Below are positions 1-5,489 of a DNA stretch of 7,590 nucleotides, one piece after another. Where the stretch lies: contig DGUF01000079.1 of NCBI GenBank assembly GCA_002394525.1, positions 1 to 7,590 of the forward strand, given 5' to 3'. The position numbers and the translations under genes are program-made. The first letter of the stretch is position 1. Each line of letters opens with the position of its first letter. The notes beneath the pieces were generated by a model. That model ran no database searches. It was given only the letters and a program-made list of their open reading frames with translations, and was not told the DNA's origin. Source of the DNA: Lachnospiraceae bacterium UBA4317. Its GTDB lineage: Bacteria; Bacillota_A; Clostridia; Lachnospirales; Lachnospiraceae.

Positions 1-305
1 ACATTGCCGCCGCTCTCACCGGTGAAAGAAGGATCGAAGGCGATGGTCACAAAACCTCTCTCAGCCATAGTCTGGGCATAGAGACCGGAGCACTGCTCCT
101 TGACAGCGCCGAAGGGCCCGCAGACGGCGATCGCGGGAAGCTTGTGGTTCGGATTCTGAGAAGCATCCTTTGGTACATACATGTCAGCTGCCAGCGTGAT
201 GCCGTAGCGGTTGACAAAGGTCACTTTGCAGTGGTCCACCTTATCGCTCTTGGGAAATGTCTTGTCCCACTCAGTCACCAGTGTCAGTTCTTCTTTTCTG
301 ATCAT
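1..305 (-). CDS. alpha/beta hydrolase, N-terminal part (cut by window edge)
   Basis: This is the first 101 codons of a leftward gene that runs off the left edge. Reading begins at the ATG at 305-303, preceded by AGGAAAAGG on the minus strand. The visible protein starts MIRKEELTLV. A short strand region (RYGITLAADMYVP, about residues 33-45) leads into LPAIAVCGPFGAVKEQ (56-71), which fits the oxyanion-hole loop of the fold. The next strand is GFVTIAFDPSFTGESGG (84-100). This order matches the start of alpha/beta hydrolases of the dienelactone hydrolase or peptidase-S15-like type. The nucleophile elbow (GxSxG) and the rest of the triad lie outside the window, so catalysis and substrate cannot be judged. 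No signal peptide is seen, so it is probably cytoplasmic. It lies 127 bp downstream of the small protein gene on the same strand and is probably co-transcribed with it under the divergent LysR regulator (inference). Confidence 0.85.
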   Translation of the reverse strand, partial: MIRKEELTLVTEWDKTFPKSDKVDHCKVTFVNRYGITLAADMYVPKDASQNPNHKLPAIAVCGPFGAVKEQCSGLYAQTMAERGFVTIAFDPSFTGESGGN

Positions 306-327
306 GATCCTTTTCCTCGCTTTCTTT

Positions 328-391
328 CCGCAATGCTTTTATTCCGCAATGCTTTCCTTCTGTAATACTTTTCGACTGCAATATTTTTTTT
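328..391. repeat. 16-bp tandem repeat, four copies plus decayed flank
   Basis: Four consecutive 16-bp units start at 328, 344, 360 and 376. Their cores are CCGCAATGCTT, CCGCAATGCTT, CTGTAATACTT and CTGCAATATTT, each followed by a five-base T/C-rich tail. A weaker fifth unit may run from 395 to 410. The array fills most of the gap between the small protein gene and the hydrolase gene, and the leftward transcript crosses it. I see no open reading frame function in it. Divergence between units suggests an old duplication rather than an active microsatellite. Confidence 0.75.
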
Positions 392-432
392 CTTCTACAA
401 AACTTTCCTTTTACAATTTAGACGTGTTTTTT

Positions 433-657
433 TTACTTCATCAGCTTTTCCTGGCTGCGGATCAGGAGATCGATGCGGTCGACTCTGCGCTGGCTCTCAT
501 GCATCTGGTCCATCAGGATGCAGCGCTGTCTTTTCATCTGGTGCAGCACCTGATCGTAGCTGCCGGATTCATAGAGAGTTCCGATCCAGGAGGCTTCATC
601 CCGGCTGCAGCCGGCATCGCAAAGTCCCTGTATCAGTTCGTTCGATACACTCATCAT
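433..657 (-). CDS. small helical protein of unknown function, 74 aa
   Basis: This leftward gene starts at the ATG at 657-655, or at the adjacent second ATG. An upstream in-frame ATG at 714 is less likely because AAGGGA lies only a few bases before 657. The protein starts MMSVSNELIQGLCDAG, is charged, and is predicted to be wholly helical. It has no membrane span or signal peptide. The C-terminal half (about residues 36-70) contains QMKRQR and ESQRRVDRIDLLI, a heptad-like pattern suggesting a coiled coil or helical hairpin. From memory, Clostridia encode many 65-80-aa proteins with this kind of E-S-Q-R-x-x-D-x-x-D-x-L-I ending, annotated as hypothetical; I could not verify this. It is the first gene of the leftward unit that continues into the hydrolase. 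A role as an accessory or regulatory partner is only a guess. Confidence 0.75.
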   Translation of the reverse strand: MMSVSNELIQGLCDAGCSRDEASWIGTLYESGSYDQVLHQMKRQRCILMDQMHESQRRVDRIDLLIRSQEKLMK

Positions 658-701
658 TGCAGGTCCCTTTCTTTGTGAAAAACGATCAGCATTTCCTGCC
701 T

Positions 702-738
702 GCAGGTTTATCATACCTGCTTGCCTGTGCTGTCGCTA
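702..738 (-). promoter_or_regulatory. probable promoter of the leftward small protein/hydrolase operon, with overlapping dyad
   Basis: On the minus strand TATGAT (715-710) fits a -10 box. The hexamer 17 bp upstream (738-733, TAGCGA) matches the -35 consensus poorly, as expected of a promoter that needs an activator. The start would be near 703, about 45 bases before the ATG. A dyad GCAGGT-N7-ACCTGC (702-720) covers the -10 box and start site and could be a second protein-binding site. Confidence 0.45.
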
Positions 739-749
739 ATGGTTATAAT
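721..749 (+). promoter_or_regulatory. sigma-A type promoter for the LysR regulator
   Basis: TTGCCT (721-726) is followed after exactly 17 bp by a perfect TATAAT (744-749). Transcription would start near 756, about 74 bases before the regulator's ATG. The presumed start falls at the edge of the LysR-box dyad, so the regulator would probably repress itself (inference). Confidence 0.65.
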
Positions 750-756
750 TTATAGC

Positions 757-781
757 ATGATATTCCAATAAAGCATATCAT
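757..781. promoter_or_regulatory. LysR-type operator (T-N11-A dyad)
   Basis: A perfect 7-bp inverted repeat ATGATAT-N11-ATATCAT spans 25 bp. Its inner T (763) and A (775) are 11 bases apart, the T-N11-A arrangement known for LysR-family binding sites. The centre is about 66 bp upstream of the predicted start of the leftward operon, the classical position of a LysR recognition site. It also abuts the predicted start of the regulator's own transcript. Confidence 0.6.
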
Positions 782-829
782 TTAAGAACAGGCATGCGGA
801 GTATATACCCGGAAAGGAGGGCCTGTCGG

Positions 830-1714
830 ATGGAAATCCGCACTTTGCGATATTTTCTGGCCGTTGCCAGAGAGGAGAATATGACCCGGGCGGCAGAGAT
901 CCTGCATGTCACCCAGCCGACTCTGTCCAAGGCTTTGAAGGGCCTGGAAAATGAACTTGGGAAAAAGCTTTTTACCCGCCACAGCTTCAGCATAAGGCTG
1001 ACGGATGAGGGGGTCCTGCTCCGGAACCGGGCGGAGGACCTGGTCAGCATGGCGGACAAGATCGAGCAGGAGTTTGTCACCCTGGATGATATCAGCGGGG
1101 GAGAGCTCTATCTGGGCCTGGCGGAATCCTGTCAGATCCGCTATCTGGCCAGAGCCATCAGGGATTTTAAAGTCCGCTATCCCAACCTGCATTACCATAT
1201 TACCAGCGGTGATACCGAGCAGATCGCGGACAAGCTGGACAAGGGCCTTCTGGATTTTCTGGTCCTGGCGGAGCTCCCTGACAGCCGCAAATATGAGTAT
1301 CTGGACTTTCCGGAAAAAGACCTGTGGGGACTTGTCCTGCCGGAGGGAGACACTCTTGCGGCAAAGGACACGATCCGGCCGGACGACCTGCAGGGCCTTC
1401 CCCTCTTCTGCTCGGAACAGGGCTGGAACGGCGATATCAGAAACTGGGCCGGAAACGCTTTTTCCGGGATGAAGCTGGAGGGATCCTTCCGCCTTTCCTA
1501 CAACGGATCCGTCTTTGTGAGGGAGGGCCTGGGATACCTGCTGACCTTCCGCGGCCTGATCGACACCTCCGAGGGGAGCGGCCTGACCTTCCGCCCGCTG
1601 GATCCGCCCCTGGAAGCAGCCCTCTACATCGCCTGGAATCGTTACCAGGCCTTTACCCCGATCGCGGACCGCTTTTTACAGAAGCTGAAGGAGACCTTCC
1701 ACGGCGCTGGGTGA
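830..1714 (+). CDS. LysR-family transcriptional regulator, 294 aa
   Basis: The protein is a full-length LysR-type regulator, close to the family's usual 290-310 residues. The start is the ATG at 830, giving MEIRTLRYFLAVAREENMTRAA. AAAGGAGGG (813-821) lies eight bases upstream, while the in-frame ATG at 794 has no such site and would add 12 atypical residues. Residues 1-60 form the winged helix-turn-helix, with the recognition-helix segment AAEILHVTQPTLSKALKGLE at 21-40. A linker helix follows, then a periplasmic-binding-protein-like effector domain from about residue 92 (LYLGLAESCQIRYLARAI...). The effector is not predictable. The gene diverges from the small protein/hydrolase unit, the usual arrangement for a LysR regulator and its target. 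Its TGA stop lies inside the first stem of a repeat element that probably terminates the transcript. Assignment to the family is secure; the target is inference from position. Confidence 0.95.
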   Translation: MEIRTLRYFLAVAREENMTRAAEILHVTQPTLSKALKGLENELGKKLFTRHSFSIRLTDEGVLLRNRAEDLVSMADKIEQEFVTLDDISGGELYLGLAESCQIRYLARAIRDFKVRYPNLHYHITSGDTEQIADKLDKGLLDFLVLAELPDSRKYEYLDFPEKDLWGLVLPEGDTLAAKDTIRPDDLQGLPLFCSEQGWNGDIRNWAGNAFSGMKLEGSFRLSYNGSVFVREGLGYLLTFRGLIDTSEGSGLTFRPLDPPLEAALYIAWNRYQAFTPIADRFLQKLKETFHGAG

Positions 1715-1890
1715 GTCATCGGGGACGGTTCTAATGACTCATTTTTTGGAGCCACGGAATCAGGAGCCTCCTGAAGTGAGTCACCGGGGACGTTTCACAT
1801 TGACTCATTTTTTAGAGCCACGGGCTCAGGAGCCTCCTGAAGTACCGGGGCAGGAGTCGCTGAATCACCGGGGCATCTCACAATGACTCC
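1711..1890. repeat. tandem REP-like array: two full units and decayed copies
   Basis: Two units, 1711-1775 (65 bp) and 1776-1841 (66 bp), are near copies. Each begins TGAGTCA, has GGGGACG in the loop, closes with TGACTCA and a run of six T, then carries GAGCCACGG and the palindrome TCAGGAG-c-CTCCTGA. A truncated copy follows at 1842-1860, where bases GAGTC appear deleted. Another decayed copy is at 1861-1890 (TGAATCA...TGACTCC). The hairpin with a GGGGAC loop resembles clostridial REP elements of the kind mobilised by REP-associated tyrosine transposases, from memory. No transposase gene is present here. The array occupies the first half of the 362-bp gap between genes. Confidence 0.8.
1712..1747 (+). 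terminator. intrinsic terminator of lysR, supplied by REP unit 1
   Basis: Stem TGAGTCAT (1712-1719) pairs perfectly with ATGACTCA (1734-1741) around a 14-nt loop and is followed by six T (1742-1747). The stop codon TGA forms the first three bases of the stem. A second similar hairpin at 1777-1807 with T6 at 1808-1813 would back it up. Confidence 0.55.
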
Positions 1891-1909
1891 CCCCTGACCC
1901 GTCCGGATG

Positions 1910-1918
1910 TGCTATGAT
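1910..1918 (+). promoter_or_regulatory. possible extended -10 promoter for the zinc-ribbon gene cluster
   Basis: TGCTATGAT is an extended -10 element (TG-n-TATGAT). No good -35 hexamer is found 16-18 bp upstream, where the sequence is a C run. It lies between the forward repeat array and the inverted repeat copy, 159 bp before the first cluster gene. Another weak candidate, TATAAC at 1952-1957, also lacks a -35. I see nothing else in this gap. Confidence 0.3.
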
Positions 1919-1999
1919 AAGAGATGTAAAATAACCACAGAATCCTGACTTTATAACGAATAAGGTATATGACTGGCGGAAGGACAAAAGACGTCAGAA

Positions 2000-2030
2000 T
2001 GAGTCAAACTGAAACGTCCCCACTGACTTA
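2000..2030 (-). repeat. inverted copy of the REP-like element
   Basis: Read on the minus strand this is TAAGTCA, then GGGGACGTTTCA in the loop, then TGACTCA. The 12-base loop sequence is identical to that in REP unit 2 (1786-1797). It is therefore the same element in opposite orientation, ending 46 bp before the next gene. Opposed copies of this kind can pair with each other across the promoter region. Confidence 0.7.
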
Positions 2031-2076
2031 CCCACTGGCTTATCGGCTGAGATAAAGCGGGGAGAGAGGCAATAAT

Positions 2077-2853
2077 ATGAAGCCAAAGCAGAACATTTGC
2101 AAAAACTGCGGCGCGGTGGTTCCGCCAGGGGCGGCCAGGTGCAGCTACTGCGGGTCCTCCTGGGAGCCGGAGGCGGAGCACGAATATATGCGGTCGCTGG
2201 AGCAGGTGCGAGGAGACCTGGACAAGGTCGGAGACATCGGAGAGGAGACCTTCAAAAAAGAAAGCCGCAGGGTCGGGGGGCGTGTCACCAGGATCGTGGT
2301 CGGTGTCCTCCTTGTCTTCGCCCTTTTTTACGGAGTCTTTCACTTCATGGAGAGGGGGGAGGACCGCCGGAACCGGGAGGAGTATGAGTGGAAAACAGAA
2401 AACCTGCCTGCCCTGGACCGGCTCTATGAAGAGGGGGACTACGAAGCTCTTCTGGAGGCGTACAAGGAAGCGCAGAAAGCCGGCCATCCCCTTTTCGACT
2501 GGGAGCACTTCCACTTCTGTGAATTTTATGAGTCCGCAGGCTATGCAAAGGAGTTCCTGCGGATGCGGGAAAAGGGTCTGTTTGAGGAGACGGATGCTGT
2601 CCTCCTGCTCAACGATGAGCTCAGATTCCGGGGACTTGACTTCCGGAAGGGCATTCCGGCCGACGACAGGGAAAAGGTCAGGGAGATCATCAGCCCCTTT
2701 GAAAATGACCTGACCGAGGTTTTTCATGCATCCGCAGAGGAGCTCGAGGCTTTCGATCAGATGCTGGAAAAAAATGGCGGTTACCCGGACTATAAGGCCT
2801 GCAAGGAGTATGTCAAAAATCATCCGGAGATTCTGATCGAAAAGAAAGAGTAG
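2077..2853 (+). CDS. zinc-ribbon single-span membrane protein, 258 aa (cluster gene 1)
   Basis: The N-terminus carries a four-cysteine zinc ribbon, CKNCG (C8, C11) and CSYCGSSWEPE (C22, C25), with ten residues between the pairs. A charged, helical linker follows (about 27-69). Then comes one membrane span, about residues 70-91 (RIVVGVLLVFALFYGVFHFM), with arginines on its N-terminal side. The ribbon is therefore predicted in the cytosol and the C-terminal 165 residues outside. The outer part is acidic and helical, with LYEEGDYEALLEAYKEA near 116-132 and FYESAGYAKEFL near 150-161. This is TPR-like in look but not a recognised domain. The start is supported by GGAGAGAGG at 2061-2069. It is probably the first gene of a three-gene set with 3004 and 3817. 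I do not recognise a characterised family; a sensory or cell-envelope role is possible but unsupported. Confidence 0.85.
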   Translation: MKPKQNICKNCGAVVPPGAARCSYCGSSWEPEAEHEYMRSLEQVRGDLDKVGDIGEETFKKESRRVGGRVTRIVVGVLLVFALFYGVFHFMERGEDRRNREEYEWKTENLPALDRLYEEGDYEALLEAYKEAQKAGHPLFDWEHFHFCEFYESAGYAKEFLRMREKGLFEETDAVLLLNDELRFRGLDFRKGIPADDREKVREIISPFENDLTEVFHASAEELEAFDQMLEKNGGYPDYKACKEYVKNHPEILIEKKE

Positions 2854-2871
2854 GGATCTGGAGAAACGGCC

Positions 2872-2929
2872 GGAACTCGGAGCAAGAGCAGGAACCCGGA
2901 GAATAAGACGGGAACGCGGAGCAAAAGCA
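2872..2929. repeat. 19-bp imperfect tandem repeat, three units
   Basis: Units begin at 2872 (GGAACTCGGAGCAAGAGCA), 2891 (GGAACCCGGAGAATAAGAC) and 2911 (GGAACGCGGAGCAAAAGCA), with one extra G between the last two. They lie in the spacer between the two zinc-ribbon genes. The sequence is purine-rich and contains no clear hairpin or promoter. Confidence 0.6.
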
Positions 2930-2968
2930 GGGCGCGGCCTGTTGCGGCTGCAGATCACTGACAGCGGA

Positions 2969-2993
2969 CGCGAGGAGATATATCGCGAGGAGA
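2969..2993 (+). promoter_or_regulatory. duplicated Shine-Dalgarno sequence before cluster gene 2
   Basis: CGCGAGGAGA occurs twice, at 2969-2978 and 2984-2993, with a 15-bp period. The second copy is correctly spaced from the ATG at 3004. The first is too distant to serve that start and no second ATG follows it. It may be a local duplication or a ribosome standby site. Confidence 0.5.
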
Positions 2994-3003
2994 GATAAAT
3001 ATT

Positions 3004-3807
3004 ATGAAATGCAAAAACTGCGGAGGGGAGATCCGCCTGGAGGATATGTACTGTACCTGGTGCGGCAGCCCCAATGAGGAGGCCCGCCGGCATGCGAAAG
3101 CCATGCAGCAGTACCGGCAGGAGTTTCAGGAGACCAAAGAGGAGGTCATCGAGCGGACGGGCAGGCATACGGGGAGGGCTGTGCGCTTTGCCACAGTCGC
3201 CATCCTGCTCATCGCGATCGCGGCTAATTTTATCCTGCAGATGAACAGCTATTCCCTGTTCCGCAGTCTGCAGGAATCAAAACTGAAAAAAGACGCATCC
3301 ACCTACAGGGACAAAATGGAGGCCTATCTGGAGGCCGAGGACTACTGCGGATTTGCCGCTTTCTGCTCCAACCGGAACCTGCCTGTATATGATGATGCCT
3401 TCAAGGACTATTACGTGATCTACAGGGTGGCCACGGATTACCAGCGCGCGGTCATGGACCTCATGCAGCTTGTCGATCACGGGCCCTATACCGATGTTGA
3501 TAATCTGATAAAATACAGCTCCGAAGCGGTCCAGTCATTTTATGAGGACCTGGATCCCGAAAAGTACAGCTATTATGATAATTATGATACGCGCTTTGTC
3601 CAGGGCAATCTGAAAAACATGACGGACATGATGGGTGTCCTTTGCGTGGGATACCTGGATATGACGACGGAAGAAGCGCAGAGCCTGCCGGATCTCTCCA
3701 GAGGCGACAGGATCATCCTGATTGAAAAAGGCCTGAAGCAGTACGCGGATTCGCAGTACTCGGATGTACAGGCCGGAGAAGCGGCGACTGCCAGCCAGGA
3801 GAAATAG
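3004..3807 (+). CDS. zinc-ribbon single-span membrane protein, 267 aa (cluster gene 2)
   Basis: This has the same plan as the gene at 2077. An N-terminal zinc ribbon MKCKNCGG (C3, C6) and YCTWCGSPNEEA (C17, C20) again has ten residues between the pairs. A helical linker rich in E, Q and R follows (about 23-58). One membrane span lies at about 61-79 (RFATVAILLIAIAANFIL), with basic residues before it, so the C-terminal part is predicted outside. The outer domain begins with YRDKMEAYLEAEDYCGF (about 101-117) and matches the pattern of its neighbour. It then becomes unusually tyrosine- and aspartate-rich (about 185-195). Translation starts at 3004 after AGGAGAG at 2988-2994. Its TAG stop overlaps the ribosome binding site of the next gene, so coupling with it is likely. 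It looks like a diverged paralog of the 2077 gene. Function is not known to me. Confidence 0.88.
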   Translation: MKCKNCGGEIRLEDMYCTWCGSPNEEARRHAKAMQQYRQEFQETKEEVIERTGRHTGRAVRFATVAILLIAIAANFILQMNSYSLFRSLQESKLKKDASTYRDKMEAYLEAEDYCGFAAFCSNRNLPVYDDAFKDYYVIYRVATDYQRAVMDLMQLVDHGPYTDVDNLIKYSSEAVQSFYEDLDPEKYSYYDNYDTRFVQGNLKNMTDMMGVLCVGYLDMTTEEAQSLPDLSRGDRIILIEKGLKQYADSQYSDVQAGEAATASQEK

Positions 3808-3816
3808 GAGAAAACC

Positions 3817-4260
3817 ATGAGAAATAAAAGACAACGCAGGCACTTCCCTGTATTTAACCTGCTCATCATCTTCCTGGCCGTCGTTCTGGCTGTTTCCATC
3901 GTTTTTACGGTCTTAATGGTCAGCGAGGCCGGAAATGACTTTTACGACAGGGAATCCTCCCTCTACTATTCCCTCAATGACCATAATTATTCCACCCTTG
4001 CGCGCAGATATTACGAAAATGCGGCCGGCAGGGAGGACGACCCCCGTGTCAAAAAGCTGGCCGAATTCTATGCCGTCGGCCGCTACTTCGAGCAGGCATT
4101 TTTTGCCAATGCCTCCATAAAGGCGCAGGATACGGAACGCGAGACCCGGTTCCGGAAGCAGATGGAGGAACTGGAGCCTCAGATGGGACAGTTTTCTGCT
4201 GAAAAAGACCGCATCCTTGAAATCTTCCCCGCTTGCACAAACCCGAAGGAAGGGAGATAA
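3817..4260 (+). CDS. small single-span membrane protein, 147 aa (cluster gene 3)
   Basis: A very basic N-terminus (MRNKRQRRHF) is followed by one long hydrophobic segment at about 12-35 (VFNLLIIFLAVVLAVSIVFTVLM). The rest is predicted outside the membrane; no lipobox or cleavage site is obvious. The outer part has YYSLNDHNYSTLARRYYEN (about 50-68) and LAEFYAVGRYFEQAFF (about 81-96). These repeat the pattern of a Y or L helix, a D/N-Y pair and a later FY...Y...F found in both preceding proteins. It lacks their zinc ribbon. The start follows AGGAG at 3806-3810, which overlaps the stop of the previous gene, so the two are translationally coupled. It is probably a third, shortened paralog that works with its neighbours, perhaps in one membrane complex (inference). 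Function unknown. Confidence 0.85.
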   Translation: MRNKRQRRHFPVFNLLIIFLAVVLAVSIVFTVLMVSEAGNDFYDRESSLYYSLNDHNYSTLARRYYENAAGREDDPRVKKLAEFYAVGRYFEQAFFANASIKAQDTERETRFRKQMEELEPQMGQFSAEKDRILEIFPACTNPKEGR

Positions 4261-4337
4261 TGGAGAGCGTCGGCTTCCGGCCAGCCCTGCCGCCGGCCTT
4301 TGCAAAAAGCATCGCATAACCGCATCACAAAACGGAA

Positions 4338-4360
4338 AAAAACCAGTCCAGCCGGTTTTT
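4338..4360 (+). terminator. possible weak terminator after the membrane protein cluster
   Basis: AAAAACC (4338-4344) pairs perfectly with GGTTTTT (4354-4360) around a 9-nt loop. The T run gives a weak terminator usable in either direction. An additional CCGGC/GCCGG hairpin lies at 4277-4296. Only two pairs of the stem are G-C, so the call is uncertain. Confidence 0.3.
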
Positions 4361-4390
4361 GCACAGGAAGCTGCCGGACAACATGAAGAG

Positions 4391-4439
4391 AAAAAAAGAC
4401 TGACCGCCCCGTCTCCGCTTTCGCGCGGGCACCGGTCAG
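4391..4439 (-). terminator. strong hairpin with leftward T-tract (minus-strand terminator-like)
   Basis: CTGACCG (4400-4406) pairs with CGGTCAG (4433-4439). Inside, CGC and GCG close a four-base loop, GAAA on the minus strand. On the minus strand the stem is followed directly by seven T (4397-4391). On the plus strand there is no T run after it, so it would not be a standard terminator for rightward transcription. No minus-strand gene lies to its right. It may instead structure the 5' leader of the downstream GTPase gene. Confidence 0.45.
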
Positions 4440-4474
4440 GCAGAACAAAATAGAGAAACACAGAGGAGGGGCAC

Positions 4475-5458
4475 ATGCCGCAGATCGATCTCATCACCGG
4501 TTTTCTGGGAGCCGGAAAGACAACCTTCATCAAGGATTACGCGAAATTTATGATAGACCAGAATGTCCAGCTGGGGATCCTGGAAAGTGATTACGGTGCC
4601 ATCAACATCGATATGGTCCTCCTGCAGGACCTCATCGGGGAGAACTGCGAGGTGGAGATGGTCATCGGCGGGGACGGGGTCCTGTCCCACCGGCGCCGCT
4701 TCCAGACCAAGCTGATTGCCATGGCCATGACCGGCTATGACTGCGTGATCGTCGAGCCCTCCGGCATCTTTGACACGGATGAGTTTTTCGACATTCTGGC
4801 GGAGGAGCCCCTCTGCAGCATGTACTCGCCCGGGACCCTGGTAGCCATCGTGGACGCCGACCTGCCGGAGGAACTCTCGGAGGAGACCGAATACCTCCTG
4901 GTTTCCCAGACCGCCTGCGCGGGCATGATCGTCCTGAGCCGCTGGCAGGAGAGCTACGGAGAGGAGAGGATCGAACAGATCCTGGCCCACCTCAACCGCG
5001 CCCTGGAGCGCTTCCACTGCGACAGACGCTTTACGCGGGAGGATATCTTTGCCAAAGAATGGGACAAGATGACAGCGGAGGACTACGAGAAGGTCGCCCT
5101 GGCCAGCATGGTCCCCGCCAGCTTTGAAAAGCTCCCGGTCCAGCAGGAGAGCGGCTACGGGACCCTTTTCTACTTCGGCACCCGCATGGAGGAAGAGGAG
5201 GTCTGCAGAAAAGTCCAGGAGACCTTCGCCGACCCGGCCTGCGGCAACGTGATCCGGATCAAGGGCTTTGTCCGCACAGGCGACAATACCCGCGTCCAGA
5301 TCAACGCGACCCGGAGCGGGATCGAGATCGAACCCACGATCTTTGCCAACGAGGTCCTGATCGTCACAGGCGAAAACCTGCACAGAGACCGGATCGACGG
5401 CATCTGGGCAGGATCGTCCGAGATCGTCACCCCCGGCAAGGAAAGCTTCGGCTTCTGA
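4475..5458 (+). CDS. COG0523/CobW-like GTP-binding protein lacking the usual cysteine motif, 327 aa
   Basis: The protein opens MPQIDLITGFLGAGKTTFIK, with a Walker A P-loop at residues 9-16. The Walker B-type strand is VIVEPSG (91-97), as in COG0523 G3E GTPases (CobW, YeiR, metallochaperone relatives). The usual N-K-x-D base-recognition motif is replaced by LSRWQ near 154-158. The family's CxCC metal-binding motif is missing: the corresponding stretch, about 63-75, reads VIGGDGVLSHRRR with no cysteine. A CobW C-terminal-like domain spans about 225-305 (GTLFYFG..., NVIRIKGFVR...). Length is typical for the family. AGGAGG at 4464-4469 supports the start. It appears to be a single-gene unit with its own leader. 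A cytosolic GTP-driven metal-handling or cofactor role is the family expectation, but loss of the cysteines makes metal transfer by the standard route doubtful. Confidence 0.88.
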   Translation: MPQIDLITGFLGAGKTTFIKDYAKFMIDQNVQLGILESDYGAINIDMVLLQDLIGENCEVEMVIGGDGVLSHRRRFQTKLIAMAMTGYDCVIVEPSGIFDTDEFFDILAEEPLCSMYSPGTLVAIVDADLPEELSEETEYLLVSQTACAGMIVLSRWQESYGEERIEQILAHLNRALERFHCDRRFTREDIFAKEWDKMTAEDYEKVALASMVPASFEKLPVQQESGYGTLFYFGTRMEEEEVCRKVQETFADPACGNVIRIKGFVRTGDNTRVQINATRSGIEIEPTIFANEVLIVTGENLHRDRIDGIWAGSSEIVTPGKESFGF

Positions 5459-5489
5459 TCGGAGAAAGGGGACAACCGACGCGCCCTGT

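Noticed and set aside
328..410. CRISPR-like array
   Set aside because: Units are only 16 bp and contiguous, with no spacers and no cas genes.
211..678. Open frame of 155 codons on the plus strand over the left region
   Set aside because: It reads through the 16-bp repeats and is antisense to both the hydrolase and the small protein, whose starts are well supported.
1711..2030. Insertion sequence
   Set aside because: No transposase frame or terminal structure beyond short hairpin repeats is present, so only a non-autonomous REP-like element is supported.
1951..3168. Long open frame of 405 codons on the minus strand
   Set aside because: It covers the zinc-ribbon gene and intergenic repeats, has no supporting family motif, and the plus-strand genes have ribosome binding sites, cysteine motifs and membrane spans.
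4217..4453. Possible small gene of 78 codons after the membrane cluster
   Set aside because: Starts inside the 3817 gene in another frame, has no ribosome binding site, and its tail is made of hairpin sequence.
4436..5383. Open frame of 315 codons antisense to the GTPase gene
   Set aside because: Its residue pattern (frequent D, G, L, V and A without domain motifs) is the usual antisense image of a GC-rich coding sequence; the plus strand has clear P-loop motifs.
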